A stretch of 64,000 nucleotides of DNA from an uncultured Clostridia bacterium. Lineage in GTDB: Bacteria; Bacillota; Clostridia; Christensenellales; CAG-314. The DNA lies in NCBI GenBank assembly GCA_947625725.1, contig CANQPI010000004.1, positions 29,105 to 93,104 on the forward strand. Direction: 5' to 3'. Numbering within the stretch: position 1 is the first letter of the stretch; every line of letters begins with the position of its first letter. The notes beneath the pieces were generated by a model, which saw only the letters and a list, made by a program, of their open reading frames with translations, was not told the origin of the DNA and did not search any database. Made by a program: the position numbers and the translations under genes. Of this stretch, positions 29,492 to 39,072 are shown piece after piece.

Positions 29492-29520
29492 TTGACTTTG
29501 GCAAAATGCGCTGTTACAAT
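29492..29520 (+). promoter_or_regulatory. Promoter of the metNIQ leader
   Basis: TTGACT, 17 bp, TACAAT. Confidence 0.75.
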
Positions 29521-29565
29521 AATAACATAAAATCGAAACCGATCGTTCGGCGGAGAGAGGTAGCA

Positions 29566-29637
29566 ATGAAAAAGGTAACGCTAAAAATGGTCATGTGCAT
29601 GTGCAAACCCGGGCTAGGCGCGGGTATTTGCTCATGA
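29566..29637 (+). CDS. Met/Cys-rich leader peptide MKKVTLKMVMCMCKPGLGAGICS
   Basis: ATG 29566 to TGA 29635-29637; SD ggagagagg about 5 nt upstream; MVMCMC codon run; followed by competing hairpins and a terminator before metN. Below the ORF-track length cutoff. Confidence 0.8.
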   Translation: MKKVTLKMVMCMCKPGLGAGICS

Positions 29638-29664
29638 CTTTTTGCAGCAAATACCTATCTCTCG

Positions 29665-29692
29665 GCTCGGGAAACTTGCCCGGGCTTTTTTT
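29665..29692 (+). terminator. Attenuator terminator upstream of metNIQ
   Basis: GCTCGGG-AAACTTG-CCCGGGC followed by TTTTTTT. Confidence 0.85.
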
Positions 29693-29772
29693 GTGCCTTT
29701 TGGCAAAACAATGCTCTACGGACGGACGTAACGGAACATAACGCAAAGGAGAATTCGATAATTTCAACCGAT

Positions 29773-30768
29773 ATGTCAAACATTTCCAAAATTCAATTGA
29801 TAAATCTGACCAAAACCTATCCGTCGCCCGCGGGGGACGTCACCGCGTTGGAAAACATCGATCTCACCATTCCCGACGGATCTGTTTTCGGCATTATCGG
29901 CTTGTCGGGCGCGGGCAAAAGCACGCTTGTGCGCTGTATCAATTTGTTGGAGCGACCCACAAGCGGTCAAGTTCTGATCGACGGCGAGGACATCACCAAG
30001 TTGCCCAAGAAAAAATTGCTTCGCTTGCGCCGCAATATCGGAATGATCTTTCAGGGGTTCAACCTGTTGGAGCAACGCACGGTGGAAGCGAACGTTCGGT
30101 TTCCGCTGGAATTGGACCGTATCCCGCGCGACAAGGCAAACGCGCGGGTGGCGGAACTGCTGGAAATGGTCGGTCTGTCGGACAAGGCAAAGTCCTATCC
30201 CTCGCAGTTGTCGGGCGGGCAAAAACAGCGCGTGGCTATTGCGCGCGCGCTCGCAACCAATCCCAAGTACGTACTGTGCGACGAGGCAACCAGCGCGTTG
30301 GATCCCACCACAACGGAGTCCATTTTGGGTTTGATAAAGGACATCAACAAAAAGTTAGGCGTAACGGTAGTGGTCATCACGCACGAAATGCGCGTTGTTG
30401 AGAGCATTTGCACCCACGTTGCCGTCATCGACAACAGCCGCATTGCCGAGGTGGGTTTGGTGAGCGAGGTGTTCAGTTTTCCGCAGTCGGAGATCGCCAA
30501 ACAACTCATTATTCCCAACCTCATTCGCTCGCTATCCGGCGGCGAGGGTACAAAATTGAGATTGGTGTTTAACGGCGAGGGTACAGACGAACCGATCATT
30601 TCCGCCTTGGCAATGGAGTGTCGCGTTGCCGCAAATATTTTGTATGCCGACACCAAAAACATCGACGGCAAAACTTTCGGACACATGGTGATCACCGTTC
30701 CCGAGGAAACGACCGCCAAAGTCAAGGAATTTTTGGACGCGCACAACGTGTCCTACAAGGAGGAATAA
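29773..30768 (+). CDS. metN: Methionine ABC transporter ATP-binding protein
   Basis: GLSGAGKSTLVRCINLLERPTSGQVLIDG, LSGGQKQRVAIARAL, C-terminal NIL-like domain. The RBS aaaggag sits about 22 nt upstream of the ATG, so an ATA/ATT start is also possible. Confidence 0.93.
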   Translation: MSNISKIQLINLTKTYPSPAGDVTALENIDLTIPDGSVFGIIGLSGAGKSTLVRCINLLERPTSGQVLIDGEDITKLPKKKLLRLRRNIGMIFQGFNLLEQRTVEANVRFPLELDRIPRDKANARVAELLEMVGLSDKAKSYPSQLSGGQKQRVAIARALATNPKYVLCDEATSALDPTTTESILGLIKDINKKLGVTVVVITHEMRVVESICTHVAVIDNSRIAEVGLVSEVFSFPQSEIAKQLIIPNLIRSLSGGEGTKLRLVFNGEGTDEPIISALAMECRVAANILYADTKNIDGKTFGHMVITVPEETTAKVKEFLDAHNVSYKEE

Positions 30769-30771
30769 ACC

Positions 30772-31554
30772 GTGAGTACACTATTTACGCAGTTGTGGCA
30801 AAACGGAGGATTTTGGGTGGGCGTAGGCGAAACGCTTTACATGACGGTAGCGTCCGCTCTGTTGGCGTACGTCATAGGTTTGCCGCTCGGGGTCATTTTG
30901 GTGATCACCGACAGCGACGGACTTACGCCCGTGGTGTGGCTGAACAAAATTTTGAGTATTTTGGTCAATATTTTGCGCAGTATCCCTTTCATTATTCTGA
31001 TGGTTGCGCTCATACCCTTTTCCCGCGCCATTCTCGGCACAAGCATAGGTAACGGCGCAATGATATTGATGTTGGTGGTGGCAAGCGCGCCCTACGTGGC
31101 TCGCATGGTGGAGTCCTCTCTCAAAGAGGTGGACAAGGGCATTGTGGAAGCCGCGCGCTCAATGGGCGCAAATACTTTTCAAATCATTTGGAAAGTTTAC
31201 CTGCCGGAGGCAAAGCCGTCGTTGATAGTGGGCGCGGTCATATCCACCGTTACGATACTAGGCTATTCGGCAATGTCTGGTACGATAGCCGGCGGAGGGC
31301 TTGGCTCGATAGCCGTAACTCAGGCGCGCCCCTCCAATGCGCAGGACGTCATTTGGCTGTGCGTGGCTTTGATGGTAGTGATCGTGCAGATCATTCAGGA
31401 AGTGGGAATGTTCGTCGCTCGCAAGGTGGACAAACGCCGCCGTACAAACAAAAAAATCAAACAAAGCAAAAACAACAATTCCGATTCTAACGGCAATGCG
31501 GAAACGACCGACGACAACGGAAAAAACTCGGCGAATAACGCCGCAACTATATAA
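30772..31554 (+). CDS. metI: Methionine ABC transporter permease
   Basis: MetI-like permease; EVDKGIVEAARSMGANTFQIIWKVYLPEAKPSLI EAA motif. Confidence 0.93.
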   Translation: MSTLFTQLWQNGGFWVGVGETLYMTVASALLAYVIGLPLGVILVITDSDGLTPVVWLNKILSILVNILRSIPFIILMVALIPFSRAILGTSIGNGAMILMLVVASAPYVARMVESSLKEVDKGIVEAARSMGANTFQIIWKVYLPEAKPSLIVGAVISTVTILGYSAMSGTIAGGGLGSIAVTQARPSNAQDVIWLCVALMVVIVQIIQEVGMFVARKVDKRRRTNKKIKQSKNNNSDSNGNAETTDDNGKNSANNAATI

Positions 31555-31581
31555 ATAAAAAACAAAAAAAGGAGAAATATT

Positions 31582-32427
31582 ATGAAAAAATTCGTTACAA
31601 TATTTTTGATCGCTCTGTTGACGCTTTGCGTTGCGTTTGCGCTCGTCGCGTGCGACAATTCAAAGACGATCACCGTGGGTGCAAGTAAAACTCCGCATGC
31701 GGAAATTCTCAATGTAGTCAAAGAAAAACTCGCCCAAGAAGGTTGGAAGTTGAAAATCAAGGTTTTCGACGATTATACAACTCCCAACACCGCACTCGAC
31801 GAGGGCAGTTTGGACGCAAACTATTTCCAGCACACACCGTATCTTGACGAATTCAACAAAAATTACAACACCAACTTGGTGGGAGTGGGCAAGGTCCACT
31901 ACGAGCTGTTCGGACTGTATGGCAAAAATGTGACCGCCGAGCAGTACAAGGCGAGCGAATTTTCCAAAACGGGCAAAACAATACTTATACCCAACGACGG
32001 AAGCAACCTCACGCGCGCGTTGTTCGTGTTGCAGGACGAGGGATTCATCACACTGCGCGACGGAGTGAGCGCTACCGATACGCTGACCGTCAACGATATC
32101 GCCGATAAAAAAGGCAACACGATCCACGACGTGGAAGCCATAACCATAACTGCGCTTTTGGCAGAATCCGATTCGGGAACGCTTGCTATCATCAACGGCA
32201 ACTATGCTTTGCAGGCGGGGCTAAATGCCTCTGACGACGCCCTTGCGGTGGAAAATGCCAACGGCGACGCCGCGCAACTGTATGCCAATATCATTGCGGT
32301 AAAGGTCGGTAACGAAAACAGCCCCAAAACAAAAGCGTTGCTTGCCGCCATTTTCAGCCAAGAAGTGATCGACTATATAAACGCCCAATATGGCGGAAAC
32401 GTTTTGCCGGCATTCACGGTAGAATAA
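31582..32427 (+). CDS. metQ: MetQ/NlpA-family substrate-binding lipoprotein
   Basis: Lipobox ALVACDNS; TITVGASKTPHAEILNVVKEKLAQEGWKLKIKVFDDYTTPNTALDEGSLDANYFQHTPYLDEFN. Confidence 0.95.
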   Translation: MKKFVTIFLIALLTLCVAFALVACDNSKTITVGASKTPHAEILNVVKEKLAQEGWKLKIKVFDDYTTPNTALDEGSLDANYFQHTPYLDEFNKNYNTNLVGVGKVHYELFGLYGKNVTAEQYKASEFSKTGKTILIPNDGSNLTRALFVLQDEGFITLRDGVSATDTLTVNDIADKKGNTIHDVEAITITALLAESDSGTLAIINGNYALQAGLNASDDALAVENANGDAAQLYANIIAVKVGNENSPKTKALLAAIFSQEVIDYINAQYGGNVLPAFTVE

Positions 32428-32451
32428 GTTTGCAGAAAAAGCCGATGTTTA

Positions 32452-32482
32452 ACAAAGCCGTTCTCGATTTGTCGAGAGCGGC
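32452..32482 (+). terminator. Rho-independent terminator of the metNIQ operon
   Basis: AAAGCCGTTCTCGATTTGTCGAGAGCGGCTTTTTG. Confidence 0.85.
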
Positions 32483-32743
32483 TTTTTGCGCAAAACGCGC
32501 ACCCGGGGTGGAAATTTTTTGTTGTTGCGGCGTTGCAAACCGAAACAATACGTCGTTTTCGGCAGGAGTCGGGCGCTCGACGGCGATACTGCTCAAACAG
32601 TTGAAAAAAAAACTTTTTTTTGGTATAATATAAAATACACGATTATTACGTGCAAAAAGCGGGTTTTCAACAGAAGCAAATCTATTGCATGCGGAGCGGT
32701 CGCTTGCGGCGTTACGGCTGCGGCGAAGTGTATCGGAGTTAGT

Positions 32744-34585
32744 ATGAGCGACAAAAAAATAAAAGGCGGGTCGAACCGCGAAAAAATAAAATCCGTTCGC
32801 AAGACAAAAATAGGCGGGCAAGCCGTGCTGGAAGGCGTCATGATGCGCGGAAACAGCAGTATGGCGCTTGCCTGTCGCGACGAAACGGGCAACATTCGTC
32901 TGGATACCACGCGTCTGTCGGCAAAAAAGCCCTGGTATCGCAAAGTTCCCTTTATCCGCGGCGTGGTAAATCTGGTCGTATCCATGATCTCCGGCACCAA
33001 AATAATCGGCAAATCCGCCGAGGTAATGGTGGAGGACGTGGATACCAAGGGCGACGGCGGCGGTATGGGCTGGATGATGTTTTTCTCCACGCTGTTGGGC
33101 ATTGCATTGGCGTTGGCGTTGTTTATCGTGATACCCACCTACGCCACCAAGGGCATATTTGCGTTGGCGCAACTCGATTACGAAAACGTCGAATCGCAGT
33201 GGGTGTGGCTCAAATCGCTGCTCGAAGGCGTGTTCAAATTGTTGGTGTTGGTGGTTTACATGTCGGTCATCTCCTGTATGAAAGAGATCAAACGCGTGTT
33301 TATGTACCACGGCGCCGAACACAAAACCATCGCTTGCTACGAGGCGGGGTTGGATCTGACTGTGGAAAACGTCAAAAAGTGCAGTCGCTATCACGACAGG
33401 TGCGGCACAAGTTTCATTGTGTTTGTGGTGGTGCTGTCCGTTTTGCTTATGATGGCTTTTGACGTGATCTTTGCATTGTGTCCCGTTTCGCAAACGTTCA
33501 CCGATTTGTGGGAAAAGGGTTGGTTTCGCGTGCTGTTCAAATTGGCTTTGCTGCCCGTTACTGCGGGTATCAGTTACGAAATGCTAATGCTGTTGGCGTG
33601 CAGCAATTTCTTTTTGTTTGTTCCTCTCAAATGGTTGGGCAAACAGTTTCAAAAACTCACCACGCGCGAGCCGGACGAAAGCATGTGCGAGGTGGCGATA
33701 GCCTCGTTCAACGCCGTTTTGCAAATGGACGCCGATCCGACGATCCCCGAACGGCATTTTCCCGAGCCTGTCGGCTTGGAACAGTTCCGCAAAGAACTTG
33801 CCGACAAACACCCCGATTTGACGGCTTGCGTCAAGGGCGATATAGATTGGCTGTTGTGCGCAATACTCAACATCAAGCGGGAGGATCTTGCCAATCCCAA
33901 AGTAAAAATTCCTTTCGGTTGGTTGATACGATTGGACAAAATGTCCGAGCGTATTGCCGCGGGCGAGCCCTGGCAGTACGTTGTCGGCGCGACCGAATTT
34001 ATGGATCGGACTTTCAAACTCGACAATAACGTGCTTATTCCGCGTATGGAAACGGAACTTGTGTGCGAGCGTATGCTCAAATACGTCGGCAAAGATACCG
34101 AACTGCTGGATATGTGTTGCGGCAGCGGAATTCTCGGCATTACCGCCGCATGCGAAAGGGATTGCAATGTTACCCTTGCCGACATCAGCGACGGCGCGTT
34201 GAAAATCGCCAAACTAAACGCCAAACTCAACAAAGCCAAAGTCAAGACGGTGCAGACCGATATGTTTGACAAGGTGAGCGGCAAGTACGACGTGATAGTC
34301 TGCAACCCGCCTTATATCGAGAGCGCGACGATCGACTCGTTGGACGACAGCGTGCGTAATTACGAGCCGCATATCGCCTTGGACGGCGGCAAAGACGGTT
34401 TGGACTTCTATCGCACGTTGGCAAAGGACGCCCCGACGCATCTCAAAGCGCAGGGAATGATGATCCTCGAAATAGGCTACGATCAGGGCGAGGCGGTGCG
34501 CGGACTGCTTGCAGACCGTTTCGAAACGGAAGTTGTCAACGACTACTCCGACAACAATCGTATCGTCATTGCAAAATTGAAGTAA
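32744..34585 (+). CDS. Fusion protein: DUF1385 membrane domain + PrmC (release-factor glutamine methyltransferase)
   Basis: N-terminal KIGGQAVLEGVMMRG...; C-terminal LLDMCCGSGILGITAACERDCNVTLADIS...VCNPPYIES (NPPY motif); one uninterrupted frame. Confidence 0.9.
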   Translation: MSDKKIKGGSNREKIKSVRKTKIGGQAVLEGVMMRGNSSMALACRDETGNIRLDTTRLSAKKPWYRKVPFIRGVVNLVVSMISGTKIIGKSAEVMVEDVDTKGDGGGMGWMMFFSTLLGIALALALFIVIPTYATKGIFALAQLDYENVESQWVWLKSLLEGVFKLLVLVVYMSVISCMKEIKRVFMYHGAEHKTIACYEAGLDLTVENVKKCSRYHDRCGTSFIVFVVVLSVLLMMAFDVIFALCPVSQTFTDLWEKGWFRVLFKLALLPVTAGISYEMLMLLACSNFFLFVPLKWLGKQFQKLTTREPDESMCEVAIASFNAVLQMDADPTIPERHFPEPVGLEQFRKELADKHPDLTACVKGDIDWLLCAILNIKREDLANPKVKIPFGWLIRLDKMSERIAAGEPWQYVVGATEFMDRTFKLDNNVLIPRMETELVCERMLKYVGKDTELLDMCCGSGILGITAACERDCNVTLADISDGALKIAKLNAKLNKAKVKTVQTDMFDKVSGKYDVIVCNPPYIESATIDSLDDSVRNYEPHIALDGGKDGLDFYRTLAKDAPTHLKAQGMMILEIGYDQGEAVRGLLADRFETEVVNDYSDNNRIVIAKLK

Positions 34586-34608
34586 CTATCCCCAATAACG
34601 GAGAATTT

Positions 34609-35676
34609 ATGTTGGAAAAATTGGAAAAAATCGTTGCCCGCTACAACTTTTTGACGGAGGAAATCGCCAAACCGTCGGTTATTGCGGACAACAATACCTG
34701 GAAAAAACTCGTCAAGGAACACAGCAATCTGACGTCTATTGTGGAGTGCTACAACGAGTACCGCAAAGCGTATGACGCATTGAACGCCAACCTCGAACTT
34801 GTCGGCACGGAAACGGACAAGGAAATGCTTGCCCTGCTCCACGAGGACATCGCTCTGCAAAAAAAGAATCTCGCCGATTTGGAGGAACGCCTCAAAGTTC
34901 TGCTTTTGCCCAAAGATCCCAACGACGACAAAAACGTCATTGTGGAAATTCGCGCGGGCGCGGGCGGCGAGGAAGCGGCGTTGTTCGCCAACGAGATCCG
35001 CCGCATGTACTATATGTTTGCGGAAAAAAACCGTTGGAAGATCGAAGAAATCGACATTGAGGAAAACGAACTCGGCGGACTCAAAGAAGGCAGTTTTATG
35101 GTCGTGGGCGATGGCGCATACAGCAAATTCAAGTTTGAAAGCGGCGTTCACCGCGTTCAGCGCGTGCCCGACACCGAGAGTCAAGGGCGTATCCACACCA
35201 GCACGATCACGGTGGCTGTTTTGCCGGAAGCCCCCGACGTGGAGTTGGACATACAGGACAAGGACCTCAAAATCGACACCTACCGCAGTAGCGGCGCGGG
35301 CGGACAGCACGTCAACAAGACGGAAAGCGCCATTCGCATAACGCACCTGCCCACGGGCATTGTCGTCAACTGTCAGGATGAGCGCAGTCAAATCAAAAAC
35401 CGCGAGCGCGCCATGAACATTCTCAAAAGCAAACTCTACGATTACTACCAATCGCAGGCAAACGCGGAGTATGCGGCGGAGCGCAAGTCGCAAGTAGGCA
35501 CGGGAGATCGCAGCGAGCGTATACGTACTTACAATTTTCCGCAAGGTCGGGTAACGGATCACCGTATCGGGCTCACTATGTACAGTATCGACGCGTTTAT
35601 GAACGGCGACATAGGAGAGATGGTGGAAGCGTTGCGGCTTGCGGATCAAACCAAAAAGTTGCAATCTGCCGACTGA
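34609..35676 (+). CDS. prfA: Peptide chain release factor 1
   Basis: EIRAGAGGEEAALFANEIRRMY; RSSGAGGQHVNKTESAIRITHLPTGIVV (GGQ motif). Confidence 0.97.
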   Translation: MLEKLEKIVARYNFLTEEIAKPSVIADNNTWKKLVKEHSNLTSIVECYNEYRKAYDALNANLELVGTETDKEMLALLHEDIALQKKNLADLEERLKVLLLPKDPNDDKNVIVEIRAGAGGEEAALFANEIRRMYYMFAEKNRWKIEEIDIEENELGGLKEGSFMVVGDGAYSKFKFESGVHRVQRVPDTESQGRIHTSTITVAVLPEAPDVELDIQDKDLKIDTYRSSGAGGQHVNKTESAIRITHLPTGIVVNCQDERSQIKNRERAMNILKSKLYDYYQSQANAEYAAERKSQVGTGDRSERIRTYNFPQGRVTDHRIGLTMYSIDAFMNGDIGEMVEALRLADQTKKLQSAD

Positions 35677-35839
35677 TTTGCCCGTCACGCACTGCTAATT
35701 GCGTTTGCAACGCGACTACGTTTTGACCGCGAGTTGCGCGAACAGCGCCGTTTGGCAAATTTTGGTAATCACCGAAATATTTTCTTTGAGAGCGCGAGCA
35801 AACCGTCTGTCGGTTGCCTCGCCCGAAAGAGGTAAACTT

Positions 35840-36838
35840 ATGAAAAAAATCATTTCTGCCATCACAACACTGATAGTCATTGTCGCTTGCTTGTGCGCGC
35901 TTGTCGCATGCGACGGCGGCTTGCAACTATACATTCCCGACGGAGTTGAGGTTTTGTCCGTTGCCAACATCATCAACGACGGCAGGATCGGTGGGGCAAA
36001 GCGCGTCAGTACGCACATCACCGAAAAGGAAGACGACGCAATTGCCAAGTGCAACAGCGGCGAGGCGGATCTGGCGATATTGCCCACAAATGCGGCTGTA
36101 AAGATTTGTTCGACAAGCGACCGATACGTTATGTTTTCCGTCAATGTTTACGGGTCGTTGTACATTGTAGGCACACGTCAAATCGAAAGTCTGAAAGATT
36201 TGCAGGGAGAGCGGCTGTTTAGTATCGGCAAGGGCGACTTCCCCGAAACCGTCCTCAAAAAGATCTGTTCCGCGCAGAACGTCGGTTATCGCGAGTACGA
36301 TGGCGATGACACCCTCTTCGGTTACATTATGGTCAAATATTTCGACAAAGCCTCGACAGTAATCGAGCGCGTTTTGCAAGGAGAGGCGGACTTCGCTCTT
36401 TTGGAAGAACCGTACGCAAGTCGGTTGGTGGGCGAACTTTTGGAAAGCGGAAAAACCGCCTACAATCTGTTCGATATGCAAACGCTGTGGCAAGCCTCTT
36501 TCGAAAGCGAACAAAGCGGTTATCCTCAGGCGAGTTTGGTCGTAAAGAAAGATTTGTTGACGGGCGATTTCGGCAAAAGATTGGAAAACGCTCTTGCGGG
36601 CAACGCCGAATTTTTGAAACAGAACGTTGACAAACTCGGCGACATTCTCCAAAAAGCAGGCAGCGCGCTGACGGTAAAATTTACCCAAGAATTTGTGGAC
36701 CGTTGCAATACAAGATTTATCCCCGCCGCGGACGCTCGCGCCGATTTGGAAAAATATATCGAGGCGCTCGGCGGCATGGATGGATTGCTCCCGCTCAAAG
36801 AGGACATTTTCTACGGCGGCACGACTCCCGCCGAATAA
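35840..36838 (+). CDS. SsuA/THI5-like substrate-binding lipoprotein
   Basis: MKKIISAITTLIVIVACLCALVACDGG lipobox; periplasmic-binding-protein-like; no permease or ATPase beside it. Confidence 0.75.
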   Translation: MKKIISAITTLIVIVACLCALVACDGGLQLYIPDGVEVLSVANIINDGRIGGAKRVSTHITEKEDDAIAKCNSGEADLAILPTNAAVKICSTSDRYVMFSVNVYGSLYIVGTRQIESLKDLQGERLFSIGKGDFPETVLKKICSAQNVGYREYDGDDTLFGYIMVKYFDKASTVIERVLQGEADFALLEEPYASRLVGELLESGKTAYNLFDMQTLWQASFESEQSGYPQASLVVKKDLLTGDFGKRLENALAGNAEFLKQNVDKLGDILQKAGSALTVKFTQEFVDRCNTRFIPAADARADLEKYIEALGGMDGLLPLKEDIFYGGTTPAE

Positions 36839-37081
36839 CCGCAATCGGACAAAACAGCCCTTGTTAGGCGTTTTGTCGTGCATAGCGGCAAGGTCGCGGG
36901 CGGACCGCCGCGCGCTCGGTTGTTTGCCCGACCCAAATTGTCAAATACCAACTTTGCAAAGGTTCGACTCGGCGTTGGACCTTTTGTTTTGTCTGTCGCC
37001 GCGCAAAGTGTATGCAAAACATTGACAAAGTTACAAAAATGAACTAAAATATAACAAAATTATCATTACAAAGGAAACCAA

Positions 37082-38425
37082 ATGGATCTACAAGACAAAG
37101 TCAGCGCCGAGGAAAAACTGAACGTTTGCCGACGTCTGCTATGCGTAGCCCAAACCGCCAATTGCTATACCGAGGACAAAAAGACTTTGAAAAAGTTGGT
37201 CGCCGTGGTAAAGCGCGAGCGCAAGGCGCATGCAAAAACAAGTTATCCGCTGACTGAGGAACACAGCAGTCAGATAGAAGAATTGATATTGATGTTGTTT
37301 CGCTCCGTCAAGAGGCTTCGCAAAGCGCGCACCATGTTGGACTATCGCGAGGGTATGCAAACGCTCGCCGACACGTTGCGGCTTCTCGAAGAACAAATTC
37401 AAGCCGACTCGGACGAACTGCTGAACTACGCTCGCGAACAGGATTCCGCACAAGAGGGCGAATCGCAAAAAAAAAACGGTAGACGCCAACTCAAAATAGG
37501 CATTGTCTACTCCGGCGCGGTAAGCAAATCGGCGTATCAGATAGGTTTTACAAAATCTTTGCTCAAATACGTAGACAGGAGCGAGATCAAACTTATCAGC
37601 GGCGCGTCTATGGGTATGCTTGTGGGATATGCGTTGGCGGCAAACAAGTTGGATATGTTCGAAAGCCTGTTTCGCAACATCAAAACGGGCAAGATGGCAA
37701 CGCTGTTGTGGAAAGTTGTCACAGAACATTTGTTTGACAAAGGCTTCAAGGCGTTTGCTAGACCGCAAGATGAACTTGATATTCCCCTAACTTTTCCCGT
37801 TTGTTACATTCCGTTGCTTTCGGTGCGGTACTATTGGATAGTGGGGCAGCACAACCCCGTTTGGAACAGATATATTTATGCCGGAACAAATTTGCCTTTT
37901 GTCACGTTGCACCCGTCCTTTTTGAGGGGACGTTTGGCGATAGACGGCGGCGCGGCGGACAATATTCCCCTGTATCCGTTGCTTGCTCGTCACAAGGAGT
38001 ATGTTGCCGACGGTCTGGACTTGATAATAGTAATGCACTTCGACGCGCGTTACGACTATCGGCGAGATTTCGTCACGGACGTGCCGATATTGGAATTGGA
38101 CTTGGCAATTTGCAACGGGTTCAGCAAACATCACTACAATTTTTCCGCCGATTACGTGGACGAAATGATACTTGCCGCAATGGAGTACGGCGACAAGATT
38201 TGCGACAGATTGTTTTCGACCGATTGCAGCCCGTCGGAGTTGAGGCGCGTGATCAACGAAATTTTTCTCGAAGAACACGAGTCAAGACAGCAAAACATTT
38301 CCGTAGACAGGTTGGTAACAATGCTCAACACGATTGCCAAAGCGTTGCGCAACGACTCAAAATGCAACAAAGATCTGTATTTGACTGTCAATTCGGACAA
38401 AAAACGGCGCAAACGTCGCAACTGA
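37082..38425 (+). CDS. Patatin-like phospholipase with N-terminal helical extension
   Basis: Nucleophile elbow ISGASMGMLVGYAL (GxSxG) and DGGAADNIP (catalytic Asp). Confidence 0.82.
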   Translation: MDLQDKVSAEEKLNVCRRLLCVAQTANCYTEDKKTLKKLVAVVKRERKAHAKTSYPLTEEHSSQIEELILMLFRSVKRLRKARTMLDYREGMQTLADTLRLLEEQIQADSDELLNYAREQDSAQEGESQKKNGRRQLKIGIVYSGAVSKSAYQIGFTKSLLKYVDRSEIKLISGASMGMLVGYALAANKLDMFESLFRNIKTGKMATLLWKVVTEHLFDKGFKAFARPQDELDIPLTFPVCYIPLLSVRYYWIVGQHNPVWNRYIYAGTNLPFVTLHPSFLRGRLAIDGGAADNIPLYPLLARHKEYVADGLDLIIVMHFDARYDYRRDFVTDVPILELDLAICNGFSKHHYNFSADYVDEMILAAMEYGDKICDRLFSTDCSPSELRRVINEIFLEEHESRQQNISVDRLVTMLNTIAKALRNDSKCNKDLYLTVNSDKKRRKRRN

Positions 38426-38588
38426 ACGAACAAATTCCCAAGTTTAGCCGACTTGGGTTTTTTGTCGGCGAGATAGCAAACAATTATTGGGATATTTTTC
38501 AAAAGGTGTTGAATTTTGCCGCCAAATAAGTTACAATATTGGTAGGCAAAATTTGTTTTTGCCAAAACAAACACGGAGGATTTTTCAA

Positions 38589-38999
38589 TTGATACAAGTT
38601 ATTTACGGCGCAAAAGGCACTGGCAAAACAAAAATTATCGTAGAGCAAGCCAACGACTTTGCAAAAACCGCCAAAGGCGTGGTTGTGTATATGGATCGCA
38701 GCAATCACCGTCTGCACGATCTGCACCGCAACATTCGCTTGGTGGATGCGTCTGCCTACGATTTGCACAGCCAACACGACATACTTTCCTTTATCAAGGG
38801 AATGTTAGCCGCTAACTTTGACATAGAACAGATTTTTATGGACGGCGTCACCCGTTTGCTGGATTGCAACATAAGCGAACTCAAAGAACTTTACGAGGGA
38901 TTGGAGGTGATCTCTCGCGAACACAACGTCAATTTCTGCATTACCGCAAGCGGTTCGCGCGAGGATCTTCCCGACTTTATAGCCAAGCACGTCGAGTAA
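38589..38999 (+). CDS. Small P-loop ATPase (TTG start)
   Basis: (M)IQVIYGAKGTGKTKIIVEQANDFAK Walker A; RBS ggagg before TTG 38589. Confidence 0.75.
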   Translation: MIQVIYGAKGTGKTKIIVEQANDFAKTAKGVVVYMDRSNHRLHDLHRNIRLVDASAYDLHSQHDILSFIKGMLAANFDIEQIFMDGVTRLLDCNISELKELYEGLEVISREHNVNFCITASGSREDLPDFIAKHVE

Positions 39000-39015
39000 A
39001 ACTATGCACAAAATT

Positions 39016-39059
39016 TCACCCCATATACCGTTTTTGCGTATATGGGGTGTTTTTTTTGC
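39016..39059. terminator. Terminator (convergent genes)
   Basis: ACCCCATATACCGTTTTTGCGTATATGGGGTGTTTTTTTT. Confidence 0.88.
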
Positions 39060-39072
39060 AAATTTTGCGTTG

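Noticed and set aside
29521-29772. SAM riboswitch or T-box upstream of metN
   Set aside because: No SAM-I/II signature and no TGGnACCGCG T-box bulge motif; the leader-peptide model fits the sequence better.
32414-33493. 359-aa minus-strand ORF
   Set aside because: Antisense to the DUF1385-PrmC gene; His-rich shadow ORF.
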